A stretch of 64,000 bases of DNA from NCBI GenBank assembly GCA_023159155.1, contig JAJNNX010000001.1, positions 1,116,001-1,180,000 on the forward strand, written 5' to 3'. This document shows positions 25,901 through 35,995 of the stretch, one piece after another. The notes under the pieces are model-generated. The model did not search any database, had not been told where the DNA came from, and was given only the letters and a program-made list of their open reading frames with translations. Within the stretch, counting starts at the first letter, position 1. Each line of letters opens with the position of its first letter. The DNA is from Ustulina deusta. Taxonomy: Eukaryota > Ascomycota > Sordariomycetes > Xylariales > Xylariaceae. The position numbers and the translations under genes are program-made.

Positions 25901-26240
25901 TAAAAGCGATTCCGAATTCAAGTCAGGCGATACGGTCTATTTCACGGCGCGAGTCAAAAACACAGGCTTGGTAGACGGGAGCTATGTGGCGCAAGTCTAT
26001 AGCCTATCACGTGTGTCGTCGATTGTGCAGCCGGTAAGACAGCTCGTCGCTTTCAGGAGGGAGTATATAGGACCTGGCGAAGAAGTGACGATTGAGATGG
26101 AGTTAGACGTTGACCGATATCTCACGATCCTCAATCGCCAGTATGAATGGGAGCTTGAAAGGAGTGCTTATACGTTTGCGCTCCTTGAGCATGGAGGCGC
26201 TACTGATAGTAGCGTGAATATTACCATGTGGTGTATGTAG
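22940..26240 (+). CDS. GH3 beta-glucosidase with PA14 insert, secreted
   Basis: Nine exons (22940-23132, 23180-23257, 23305-23356, 23410-23693, 23746-23858, 23910-24049, 24107-24210, 24260-24381, 24438-26240) join in phase to 962 residues. An N-terminal hydrophobic signal (FWFLCLVFSALLRFCLSA) is followed by the GH3 N-domain with GECLHGVG, SPVLDLGQEPRWGR and the nucleophile block GFDGFVIADDTG. The C-domain contains a PA14 insert (LLATYFATTNFTGP onward, about 150 residues) and the acid/base region WNSDGEGGDRGTLGL. A fibronectin III-like end closes it. All these are as in active fungal enzymes that hydrolyse terminal beta-glucosides. Intron 6 has the weak donor GTGGGA. The gene is intact although both neighbours are dead. 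The exact substrate is unknown. Confidence 0.9.
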
Positions 26241-26604
26241 GGGATCTAAAAATACAGATTATTATTGAGCGCTACCATAAATCTTAAGACCTAGTCGTTT
26301 AGCTATCTAGGGCAGACTCTGGTTCAATGGAAGTTAGGAGTGAAGATGCTGAGGTTACGAACTACCCGATTACGCACTTCTTCTATGAAATGTTTCTCTT
26401 ATGCCTAGAAACCAGATGGATTGGTGTTGGTTAGTCAAGCGTGCATGTCAGCGTCGCTTTCGATCATTCGATACTAATTCATTGTGTTTTCTATATAAAA
26501 ATTTCCTATTGTTAAAGGCGTTATATAGCAAAACATAGTGTTATAGTATGTTGAGCTAAATTCTAGCCCCTCGATCTTAAATATTATTTGAAATTCCCTA
26601 AAAA
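26241..26604. other. Short intergenic stretch
   Basis: This is A+T-rich DNA between the GH3 stop and the viral fragment. I see no gene or repeat. Confidence 0.5.
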
Positions 26605-27681
26605 TCATGATTTGCTATAGTTACAAGAGACACAGAATTTGCATACAAATGTTGAAGTGTTAGTATAGAAGCCTGCCTCTATCCGCGTGATTTCCAAGCG
26701 CACAATACCATGATCGTATACACGCTCGATCACGTAGTGCTGGTCCTTGTACTTCACCATCTGCTTGGATGCAAGGAGCACCAGGTTGTCATAGTCGTGC
26801 GTGTATGTCCATGACGCATCCTCGCGGAAGCGGTACTCTATCACGACAGACTCCGTCTCACCGACCGTTATACCAGCCACCTCTAGCGGATGGATGGCCG
26901 TCTTCTTCTCCCACTCGCAATTGAGCCCGCGTATGTATCCGCGGTCATCGGTCAGCATCTCTGGCTGGAAGATGAAGTAACCGTACCCCTTCATTGCCTT
27001 GTGCGCGAACATGGTGTGTGCAATGTCATCAACGGGGATGTCATATAGCGAGTCAAGAAATAGCAGTGTGCCGGCCTCCACAAAGCAGTCCTGCGCCATC
27101 TTGCGGCAGTAGAACCGACCCGGTGTGTCAAGGATAGCTTGACAACGCTGCTTCTTAGCTGTCTGCTTGCTCTTTCCTTCGGTAGGGCTTGGCTCTTCGT
27201 TCATCTGCTCCCTTACCCAGTTGTCCAGCTGGTACTGACGCGTGGAAAGTCTTGCCGAGTCTCTGGCACTCAGCAGGGGGCAGCAACAGTGAAAGTTCTC
27301 TCTGCCCATGACGATATAGTTGAAGAAATTTCCCCCAACGTCGACCACCTTTTGGTGCTTGGAACAACGTGAGACAGCCATCTCCTGTTCGATAACCCGC
27401 CTGGCATTGGCTAGGCCATGACCTGAGCCAGAAGTGGCGGAGAATTCAAGGTCCAGATATGGATAAACCGTATTAGACAGGTAGTTGCGGTCTTGCGCGG
27501 TTAGGTAGACTCGGACGCGTACCTGCTTTCGTGAAGCGAAGTACGCGGTGTCTCTCTTGTACTCTTCCGCGTAGGGACGAGTTGCGATCTGCTAGATAAT
27601 TCCAGCGGGATCGGTTGTGCTAGAGAGCAGCCCGCGTTCCAGGGCACTCTCTTTCATTGAATTGTTATTTGGATTCTCCAT
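26605..27681 (-). pseudogene. Endogenous RNA-virus element: alphavirus-like capping methyltransferase fragment
   Basis: On the minus strand one frame runs from ATG 27,681 to a TGA at 26,605 (about 358 codons). Only one stop interrupts it, a TAG at 27,592-27,594. It carries the hallmarks of the viral methyltransferase/guanylyltransferase domain of alphavirus-like positive-strand RNA viruses. These are VVDVGGN, then an HCCCP block with the invariant histidine, the DxxR motif (ARDSAR), a Cys-rich AQDC block, and the later SLYDIP and KGYGYFIF blocks. In viruses this domain caps RNA and sits at the N-terminus of a replicase of over 1,500 residues. No helicase or polymerase follows, so this is a truncated integrated copy. 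It lacks introns, as expected for a DNA copy of viral RNA. The donor was probably a virga-like or other fungal alphavirus-like virus. Its near-open frame suggests recent insertion or selection. Confidence 0.82.
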
Positions 27682-29104
27682 ATTGAAGAATCATGTTGTA
27701 ATATGTAAATTTAGTATGTGGTAAATAAAGATAAAATAAGTACAAGGAGCAGAAAACAAGAGGACTTCTGGAGCGCTGGCGTGATTGTGGCATTTAAATG
27801 CAAGAAAGCTGGCAAGGGAAGAGACGAGGGCTTCCAACTACACCGAAGGCGGACAATCTGTTATGACAGTGATATCGAGCCCCAACAGTCAAGATCAAAA
27901 AGCAGCCAACACCAACACCAATACCAGTGATATCCCTAGCCAAAAACTAACAACCAGCGCGAACGTTAATACCAGCGCCATTATTCTCCGGGTGATGATT
28001 TACCAAAATAACCCGCCATATAATTCACAAGCCCGGCCCCGTCCACACCGTCTGCGGTGAGGGTCACCTCAGTTTCGACCTGAGGTACCGATTCCCTCCG
28101 TATATAGCCATGTCGTCAATCTTGTCGCCCTGCAGGTAATGAGACACGCGCAGTTTTGCTCCTTGTATCTTTCCAGAAACGCCTCGAAGCGCATCCCTCC
28201 CCCGATTTTGCTGTAGGTCAGCCAGGAAGGAGCGGCAAGGCTGGAATGGAATCACGGCCTGTCTTTCACGACCAAAGACGTGACGAAAGCTACCCCTGCA
28301 GAGAGCCTCATTGTCATTGCCCCCATTGGTACTCGCAAGACATAATAAGAGCGAGGGCGGCGACGGACGGATGATCTACTATGTAGTTATCCCTGTCCAT
28401 AAGCCTATTTTTAGAAGAGAAGAAGTGGGGTAGCCTGGAGGCTTTGGCGGCGTTCTTAGCACGGACTCTATAGTATGTCACGAGGATGGCAGCTAGGGTC
28501 ATGGTCATAACATAACGATATATAAAGCTGCTGGAGAGAGCAAGACTCGGCGGAAAAACAGAAGCAGAAGTAGTGAGCCCAAGCACCGACGAGGTTACGC
28601 TTCCGGCTCAGTCAGCAACGTCGGCATACCCCTGTGCTGGGTGAGCTGCATTGTTGAAAAGAAATATTTGATAGGAGGCTGTTTCGAATTGAGCAGTCCT
28701 GGTCTGTCATGGAAAATGATATAACTACTAAGTGGTTCTACACCTACCTAGCCTAGGTACCTTGGGTACCTAGGCTAGGCAATCAGTTGAGCCGTGAGCC
28801 AGTCACGTGACCTGTGTGTCTGTCCTTTTAACGCCCAAACCATCTGCGCTACCGTTTAGTTGCATATCGACTCTATATTTACCCTTAATCAGTATAGCCT
28901 GCTTAAGACCACTCCGATTAGCAAATACTTCTTTGAGGAAATATGCCTGCCTAGGTAACTAGGTAGATACCTAGATAGGTACCTACTTGACGAGCCCCCG
29001 CTCGGCGGATACCCCTCTTTGAGTTGCGCTTAGGCTTCAGTCCGGTCGTCATATTTCTAGCTCTGCTTGGTGTCCAGCAACCCTGGCCTAGTTAAGGAGC
29101 CAAG
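27682..29104. other. Intergenic stretch with weak minus-strand frames
   Basis: Two open frames on the minus strand (28,314-28,586, 90 residues with a hydrophobic segment, and 28,064-28,255, 63 residues) resemble nothing that I know. Clusters of CCTAGGTA-like motifs, including a perfect palindrome at 28,747-28,779, lie upstream of the next gene. I make no gene call. Confidence 0.45.
28747..28779. repeat. Perfect 15-base inverted repeat of CCTAGGTACC motifs
   Basis: Arms 28,747-28,761 and 28,765-28,779 are exact reverse complements around the loop TTG, and each arm is itself built from the sub-palindrome CCTAGG and GGTACC. Related degenerate copies follow at 28,952-28,986. It can form a strong hairpin. 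Similar motifs recur at 38,946, 39,346 and 58,540. Confidence 0.8.
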
Positions 29105-31615
29105 ATGCCATCAATTCACCGCCAGCAGGACAGAGGACGAACATGCGGCGCATTACGGGAGGACGGCTCCGAATGCCGGGAGAAGCTTCTTCAAACCAAG
29201 TATACTCTGTGCAAGCACCATCATCAGGAGCACAAGCAACTATACGAATCTTACAAACTTCAAGAGAGATATTACAATAGTATCAGTACAAACGAGGGGG
29301 GTGCAGACATCAAGGAGAGCCTTGAGACCAAGCTAGCTGCCGGAAAACAAGTTCTGCACTTAAGGGATCAGGTTAACCGCCGATTTTTCAATCTCTCTGC
29401 GCAGAACCGGGGCCATATCCAATGGATTTTGAGACTCCAATCCAAACTCCGCCATCTGGAACAGCAACTTGAAGCCCTACGCGTTGCGGATGCCACAAGC
29501 TCGACGGCGCGAAATCATCAGCACGCCAGGACAAGGGATCTCGGCTCACCTCTTGACCCGACGATGCTAGTATCTACTCGAAGCCACCTTCGACTAGATA
29601 GCCCTGTAACTGTAGTGCGACAGACGGAAGACGAGATATTGGCGCGCACCATCGACCAACTTTACTCCATTTCACCTTCTCTAGACGACTCATCCTCTAC
29701 TGTCTATGACGAGAAGACGCAAGAAATGAGAGAGCCAGATGTGCGAGACTTTGTCATCCGCTTTCTCTTCCGCGGGTACCTCCTGTGCCAAGCCAACGCC
29801 GATATGCTCACCAGGGCTCGTCAAGCAGAAAACATCAACTTCTTCCTCCGCGGATCCTCAGTGCAGTTTCTTGAAGACTGCCTCAAGTTCTTTAAGGCCT
29901 TCTACGAGGGGCGGGATTGCAAACTGTATCTCCTGCGCAATGCTGTTTCCGATTATCTTCTGGAACCACAGTCATCATTCATGACGATATTCGGCGCTAG
30001 AATCTCTACGGACAATAGCACAGGGAGGATGACCGCTCGGGGCTGGGACATCTTATGGGAGCACTTTCGTGACATTGTAGGGTGGCGGAAACTCCATTCT
30101 CTCGCCTATCAGTTCGAAGATGTGGTCAGGGTCAAGACACTAATTGAGTGTGGAAGATACGGATCAGGTGACGATAACGCTGACGGTCTTCCCAGCTGGC
30201 AGGTGCCTGATCAAGACGTCGCCCAAGAAAATGCACTTGCCGTCCTCCATGGTTTTATCGCGGTCAAAAAGGACAGCTTTGATCCCGGTAAATCCTCCAG
30301 CAAAACCAGACACGGCATTGTGGAGGAAACCGAGACGCGTTCTTATCTCGTAGGAAGGATGAGTAAGCAGAATCCCTGGGCTCACCGATTAGCCCGGGAG
30401 TTGAGTGAAAGAATCGTTAATCTCCAAACCCTCGTATATGATCGAGAGGAAGTGGCTGAAACTACTCCATTCATCCCACTGTCCAGTAAAGATGAGAACC
30501 CATGGATAACACGGACTCGCTCCGCCTTAACAAAAGAAGCGCTCAGCTCCCAGGAGTGGACAATCGAGTCGTCTTTGGAGAGCCTACTTGACGATTTAGA
30601 GCTAATGCATGATTTAACGAATAGGACCATGGCCACAGATTATTATGAATTCATCCTAATTGGAAGAACCCCAAATAGGGCGTTCGACCTGCTCGATGTG
30701 GTTGTTGATGCTCTATCCAAGCTAAGAGGAGGTATGTCGTACGCAGAGATCCTAGGTGAAGCCATCGAGAAATACATACCATTCGTAGAACAAGTCAAAT
30801 ATTTGGAGGAAGCATCGGGTAAGCCGACATTTGACTATGTCATACCACCAGCGGCGTTCCACTGGTACAGAGGCAACCGTGTCCGATCCTGGGACGTTTC
30901 CAACTCACTCAACGGTATTCTTCGAGCTGCCCAACGGAACCCGTCGCGTAAAACCCCCCCCAGCGAATCGCGGCTTATATCTAGGATATCAGCAGACCTA
31001 GAATCACGCGGGGTAATCACAAGAATCTTAGACTATGAGCCGCCGTGCACCGAGCCGATAATCATACAAGGAGTTGACAGGCATGACGACCTCTATTTCT
31101 ACTACGATTTAGGGCCTCTAGATGAGCAAGCGATTCGCGGGTCCGCCCTTGATGTCAAACCCTCTAAGAACAACCTCCTCAAATTCTGCGACGACTACAA
31201 GCTCAAGCATCCTAGCGCCGTCTTCGCCAAAGGGAGTATCCATGTCCATTATTGCGCATGGCCGATTCCGATGCCCCAGGGACCCAAGTATGCTCGTCTC
31301 AACTTTAGCACGCCCGAGGGCCGGCTGTATAGGTGGAAAGCGCTGCCTTTCGACATGCCTTTGGCCCTTCACATATGGCAATTTTGGGTAGACCGTATAA
31401 TCAATTCCAATTTGCTGTTTGTAAGGCTTGTGCAGACGACGCTGGTGATATGTGCAGAGGACTTGGATAGTGCGGATGCTAATTTGAAGACGTTGACTGA
31501 CTTGGGTGAGAATCATGGGTGGTCATTCTCTATCCCGTCACCGTCGTCGTGGATAACGAATGCTAGGAACTTGGGCCTTGGGTTTTTACAGAGGGGAGTA
31601 CAGCCTGCTCTGTAG
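29105..31615 (+). CDS. 836-residue fungal protein with Cys/His N-terminus and degenerate RT-like C-terminus
   Basis: This is a single uninterrupted frame. Residues 14-43 hold C-x9-C-x11-C-x-HHH-x2-H, a likely small zinc-binding unit, followed by a charged helical region with coiled-coil character (leucines at 109-125, LRLQSKLRHLEQQLEAL). A middle region of about 450 residues has no recognised domain. Residues about 705-836 follow the order of a reverse-transcriptase palm: FAKGSIHVHYCAWPIP at the motif A position, FSTPEGRLYRWKALPF at the motif B-side block, TTLVICAEDLDSAD where YxDD should be, and NARNLGLGFLQRGVQP at the LGF block. Both catalytic aspartate motifs are changed, so no polymerase activity is expected. 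The open frame despite surrounding decay suggests a host gene. The function is unknown. Confidence 0.75.
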   Translation: MPSIHRQQDRGRTCGALREDGSECREKLLQTKYTLCKHHHQEHKQLYESYKLQERYYNSISTNEGGADIKESLETKLAAGKQVLHLRDQVNRRFFNLSAQNRGHIQWILRLQSKLRHLEQQLEALRVADATSSTARNHQHARTRDLGSPLDPTMLVSTRSHLRLDSPVTVVRQTEDEILARTIDQLYSISPSLDDSSSTVYDEKTQEMREPDVRDFVIRFLFRGYLLCQANADMLTRARQAENINFFLRGSSVQFLEDCLKFFKAFYEGRDCKLYLLRNAVSDYLLEPQSSFMTIFGARISTDNSTGRMTARGWDILWEHFRDIVGWRKLHSLAYQFEDVVRVKTLIECGRYGSGDDNADGLPSWQVPDQDVAQENALAVLHGFIAVKKDSFDPGKSSSKTRHGIVEETETRSYLVGRMSKQNPWAHRLARELSERIVNLQTLVYDREEVAETTPFIPLSSKDENPWITRTRSALTKEALSSQEWTIESSLESLLDDLELMHDLTNRTMATDYYEFILIGRTPNRAFDLLDVVVDALSKLRGGMSYAEILGEAIEKYIPFVEQVKYLEEASGKPTFDYVIPPAAFHWYRGNRVRSWDVSNSLNGILRAAQRNPSRKTPPSESRLISRISADLESRGVITRILDYEPPCTEPIIIQGVDRHDDLYFYYDLGPLDEQAIRGSALDVKPSKNNLLKFCDDYKLKHPSAVFAKGSIHVHYCAWPIPMPQGPKYARLNFSTPEGRLYRWKALPFDMPLALHIWQFWVDRIINSNLLFVRLVQTTLVICAEDLDSADANLKTLTDLGENHGWSFSIPSPSSWITNARNLGLGFLQRGVQPAL

Positions 31616-32393
31616 ATGGCGAGCATAGGACACTGCAACGCGATGATCAGGTCTTCTCTATTTCATGACACATTTAGCCACTTACTTCTATGAGTGAAGG
31701 TGGAAAGACCTCATTATATACATGAACGGTGATGACCGTGCCCTTCATGGCTTGATCTTGTACAGTTCACTTTCAACAAGCAATTAGCTTGTATCTGGTA
31801 ACAATATATCTAGCGTAGGTCTAACTGCAGGTTTAGCCCGGCTTTTCATCATAGTTCCTGCGAGGAGTAGGATTGTATCAAAGGTAGAAGAGGCGCTTAG
31901 TTATGTGTAGCTGAGAGAAAAGGGGGAAAGATGGCTGCGAAATACGCCGGTGACGTGGAAGATGATGACGGTTTGGCCTCGTCCCACTCCAGACTCTCTA
32001 TTACCGTTGGTTTGTGCGTTGGCCTTGTCCTGTTGCAGTCGTTCTTCTCTTTCGCGATACGGTCTCTGCGATCACTTTCCTTGCCGAGACATTTTTACGT
32101 TCGTCGTTTAATTCCCTGTAGCACATATTCCCGTGGCCGCTCCTTTCCCACTCGAAATGCATTCCTTGGTCTAGTCGTTTGTCCCACTCGATACGTACAC
32201 CTGGCTTCGGTTATCTCCCCTCTTGCTCGAGATTCATTACTGGGTCTAGGTATTCTTCCTCTGCTTAACGAAGCGGTTAAAATCTTTTCTTGAAACTTTA
32301 ATATGTCAATATTCCCCTGCGCGATTTCTCGACACACACCTAAATACAGCGCGAAAATCTCCCCGAGTGTATGGAGCAAGGCCACGTCGACTG
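31616..32393. other. Intergenic stretch
   Basis: This lies between two convergent genes. Open frames here (for example 31,931-32,293 on the plus strand) show no motifs. I make no call. Confidence 0.5.
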
Positions 32394-33689
32394 TCAAATA
32401 GGCTCAAGAACTGGAGCCACGATTTGGGGCAACGGATATTTATAATGGCGGCCGTCCTCATCAATAAGCTTATCCAACCCAGGGCAAACAACTATCGCGT
32501 TCAACCCTTCGTCGCTCTCAAATCGGAAACGGTATTCGGAAGGCTGAGAGAAAATGACGTAACCAAACGTGGCGCATTCAGCAATGACCTCACGCAGGTG
32601 ATTCTCTTGCTCATATCTCTCCTCTCGGTCATTGGAGATAAATGGCTGGAGAAATCTTATCAAAGCAACTGTAAGCTTTTGTGCTTGTCGCGTGCTGGTA
32701 TCCTCAGAAGGCTCGAGCGGTTTGCATTGGTTTCGGTCCGGATGAAGCAAGAACGCTGATAGTTGTCGCCATCGAGCAATGGCAAGTTCGGTAGCTTTTC
32801 GCAGTTAGACCAGATGAGACGACACTGTAGGTTATGCGGCTTTCTTACCTTCATATCTCAGTGTGTCATCCTCGAAAAGTGGGAAAGTCTGACTCGCGAT
32901 TGAAACCATAGGCGGAAGAAGAGAAACACAAGCACTCCCACCGATCATAGTGCTTTCAAGCGCCGCTTTGGTGATTACATACCTAATCGAACTAAGCCGC
33001 GTTCGTGGCTCTAATGCAAGAGACGCAATTTTTGCAATAGCTGGTGCATGACCTCTTTCTATTCCTAGGTCTCTCAAGGGCTGTTGTAATTGGCTAGATT
33101 CCAGTTGAACTGGGTGCAAATGGTAATGCATTTCGGCATGTTGTTGAATGAGGTCATTCAGGCAGCGAAGCTCGCGAGCGAGTGTAGTATCAGGCGTGGG
33201 ATCTAGTAGGAATTGATCAAGCTGTCGTGTATTGGTAGTGGTAGGACTGGCAGCTAGTTCCTTCTCCCTATCAGAATATGCTACATATTCCGGTGGAGGT
33301 GGGCGTTTCTTTCGGCGTCTACCAAGAAAGAAACCCGCGACGACGCCTAATATTGCTCCTGTCAGTGCGGTAGCTGTCGATATACCAGCGACGGTTTCAT
33401 TACTCAAGCCAAGCGACTTGGCCGCGGCCTGAGATATTGGTTCTGAGGCACCAGTGGGTGCTGATTGGGTAGGAGAAATGCTCGTGGTTAGAGCTGGAGT
33501 AACAGGGCTCAACGATGTAGGAACCGTAGTGACTGTAGTGGCCGTGTTTTCAAACGGCCACCACTCCTGAGTCACAAAAGAAGGTATAGGAGTGCCATCA
33601 GGACCGGGGGCTAGAGTGTATACGCCCACGACCCTATACGACGAAGTAGTCGAAAGTGTAGAGTAACTCAACCCCGTTGTTTGTGCCAT
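32394..33689 (-). CDS. Single-pass membrane protein, fungal family of unknown function
   Basis: Two exons (33689-32849 and 32794-32394) join in phase to 413 residues. The extracellular N-terminal part is rich in Ser, Thr and Pro and contains EWWPFENTATTVT. It is followed by one hydrophobic helix (VAGISTATALTGAILGVVAGFF) and the basic stop-transfer GRRRKKR. The cytosolic part has conserved-looking blocks ARELRCLNDLIQQHAEMHYH and, in exon 2, REVIAECATFGYVIFSQPSEY and VVCPGLDKL. This layout is common in ascomycete proteins of unknown role, often described as receptor- or sensor-like. It has no signal peptide, so a type III orientation is likely. Confidence 0.75.
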
Positions 33690-35995
33690 TCTAAAGCGTG
33701 CGCAGCGATGACGCCAAAATTGTAGGGATCGGAATGTGCAAGTGGAAGACGTGGTATATTGACAAGTCTGAACAGAGTAATAGTCGAGAGGAAAGGCTCC
33801 TGGGCCGGAGTGTCAACTTGCAGTTCTCATTCCATATAATGTGCTGCGCTATGTGCCTTGCCAGGCTGTCAAGATGGGAGGCGAGGCACTGCTAATCGAA
33901 ACAACATCCGAGTTTGAAGGTTGGAAGTGGTACAACTAACAGTATAGGGTACTGATACTGTGGTAATTAGGGGCCAAGATAGGGAGAGATACGTATATGG
34001 TTCACTACAGCCAGAGTTGGATGACTGTGATATACACTAGTTATATACACACGTCTTACGGAGTGGAACAAGGAGAGCGGTAGCCTGCTTGATCTTGCCC
34101 CTGGTAATATGCACCTTGGGGCGCTATACCTGGGCAGCTATTCCTAGGTTCAACTATGCGTCTCGGGGATAGCCACTGAGCTGCATTAGAATATTCGTTC
34201 TTCAGAGCCTGCTTTATCTCTGGCCACTCTGTGCCCGGAAACCTCTGTCTGGGTTACACTTGCACTAAAAACTGCCGCTGTTACTCATCACTGTCTCAAG
34301 TGAGCCCCAATTTCTTTCTTTGGATACGTGCATCGCATGGACCAGGCCGTGGCGACTATTACTCAATTCTTTCCCCGTTGCCTCCAGTCCCGTAACGAGG
34401 CAATGCTATTGGATCTTTGATATACTCATTGCCCCTCCTATTGCCGCCCGGTGATGTATGAGCGCCTATTTCTGGTGCAGGCTTTGCACCTCTTCAAGTT
34501 CATGTCCACTTGCGGCATGCCTATGTATACCTTGAATGTTGGGGATGTATCGGAAGCACCTCGTCTCATCGGTAATAGAGTTCGCGACTAAGTCGTCCTA
34601 GGGACAAACCACCTAGTGCTAGTGACGAGGATATGGGGAACACCAGATTGCCCGCGCGCAGAGCATGCTTTGCATATTTTCTGCGGTGGCCGAGGAGATC
34701 TTGGACAACTTGTTCTGAAGCTCATCGTGCACGGCAGAGGCGGAGCGGAGCCAGGTCTCTTATTTAGTCTCTACCGATGTGTCGTAGACCATAGAACCAA
34801 TCGCATTCTGCACTCATAACTCGGGGCCATTCACCCAGGCTGCCATCTCTCCTATTTATAGTGCAACATCAATGCAGATAATCAATGAAGAGACGCAGTG
34901 CAATTGCTACCTCGTATAGGACGGACGGCCTCACGATTCGGTCTGCTGCGGCTTTACGGGTCAGTGCCCCCTTTCCGTGTGCTCTGTTATTAGGATGCAC
35001 CTCTTCAAGTCTGATATGATAGAACATTATCTCATTGCCCAGGTTCAGGACGACAAGTTCTACCACTTCATCTCCCTCGATACTGGGTTGTTTGAGGACG
35101 TTGTCGCACTGATATGACACACGTACGAGTGTGAGATTCCGATTTCTCGAGGTCATCTCTCACGGTTCTCAACTACGTCCTTGGGGCTGCGACTAGGAGC
35201 CGAAGCCTGCAACCATCTCGCAGAACGGCACGGCCCGGTCGCGCTCCCATCCATTCCGAAGACCCCACACTCTAGCGCTCCCCTTCACCTGTCGTCTCCA
35301 CCGGGGAGTTCATTTCCAGCGCCGGAATTGGTAAGCTAGCACAGTTGACGCTCATTGACGCCAGCCAAAGCAACCATGTTCACTGTGAGGAAGGATATAA
35401 TGCTGTATATTACAAGTAAATATTTTTGCATACAAATGTGAAATGAAATAAATGACAAAATAGATGATCAAGAGCAGAGGCAGAACCAAGGCGGTCAGCT
35501 TACCCAAATAGGCTAGCCACGCACCCCGCAATTCTGGCGCCTCTAACTGGCTATAGATTAGGAAGCAGAACAGCCACCGACCCAGCCACATACCCAGCCA
35601 TATAGGCTGACCTACTCACCCACCTATATAAGCCCGCAGGCGCCGGCCCCCAACCCTGGGAAAAGGGTGAGAAGGGGGAGGAGGAAGGGGGTTGCATATA
35701 TTGGTTTGTATGGTCAGGTCTGTCTGTATGGTTAGGCCTATATATATCGCAGAAAATCTCCGGCCGCCTTTGCATACCCGCCCCAGAACTTGTGTAGGTC
35801 GTGGTGTATGCTGAAGTAATAATTACTATATGAAATAAAAAACTTTTCTCTATACAAAAAAATCCTACCTAACCACTACTCGCGAGATCTTGTTGGTTTT
35901 TGAACGACATGCGGCTGAGTTAAATCATACCAGACTAATTACCGCCACGGAGACTTCCCCGCACTTAACAATATATCGGCCAACAAACATGAACG
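33690..35995. other. Long intergenic stretch without a recognised gene
   Basis: A 95-residue minus-strand frame at 34,869-35,156 and a 67-residue plus frame at 34,616-34,819 show no family motif. Around 35,630-35,690 a purine-rich tract (GGGGGAGGAGG-type) follows a TATATAAG box. A pyrimidine-rich tract of similar makeup is seen at 39,236-39,262 in the other orientation. The last 200 bases are presumably the NLR promoter. Confidence 0.45.
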
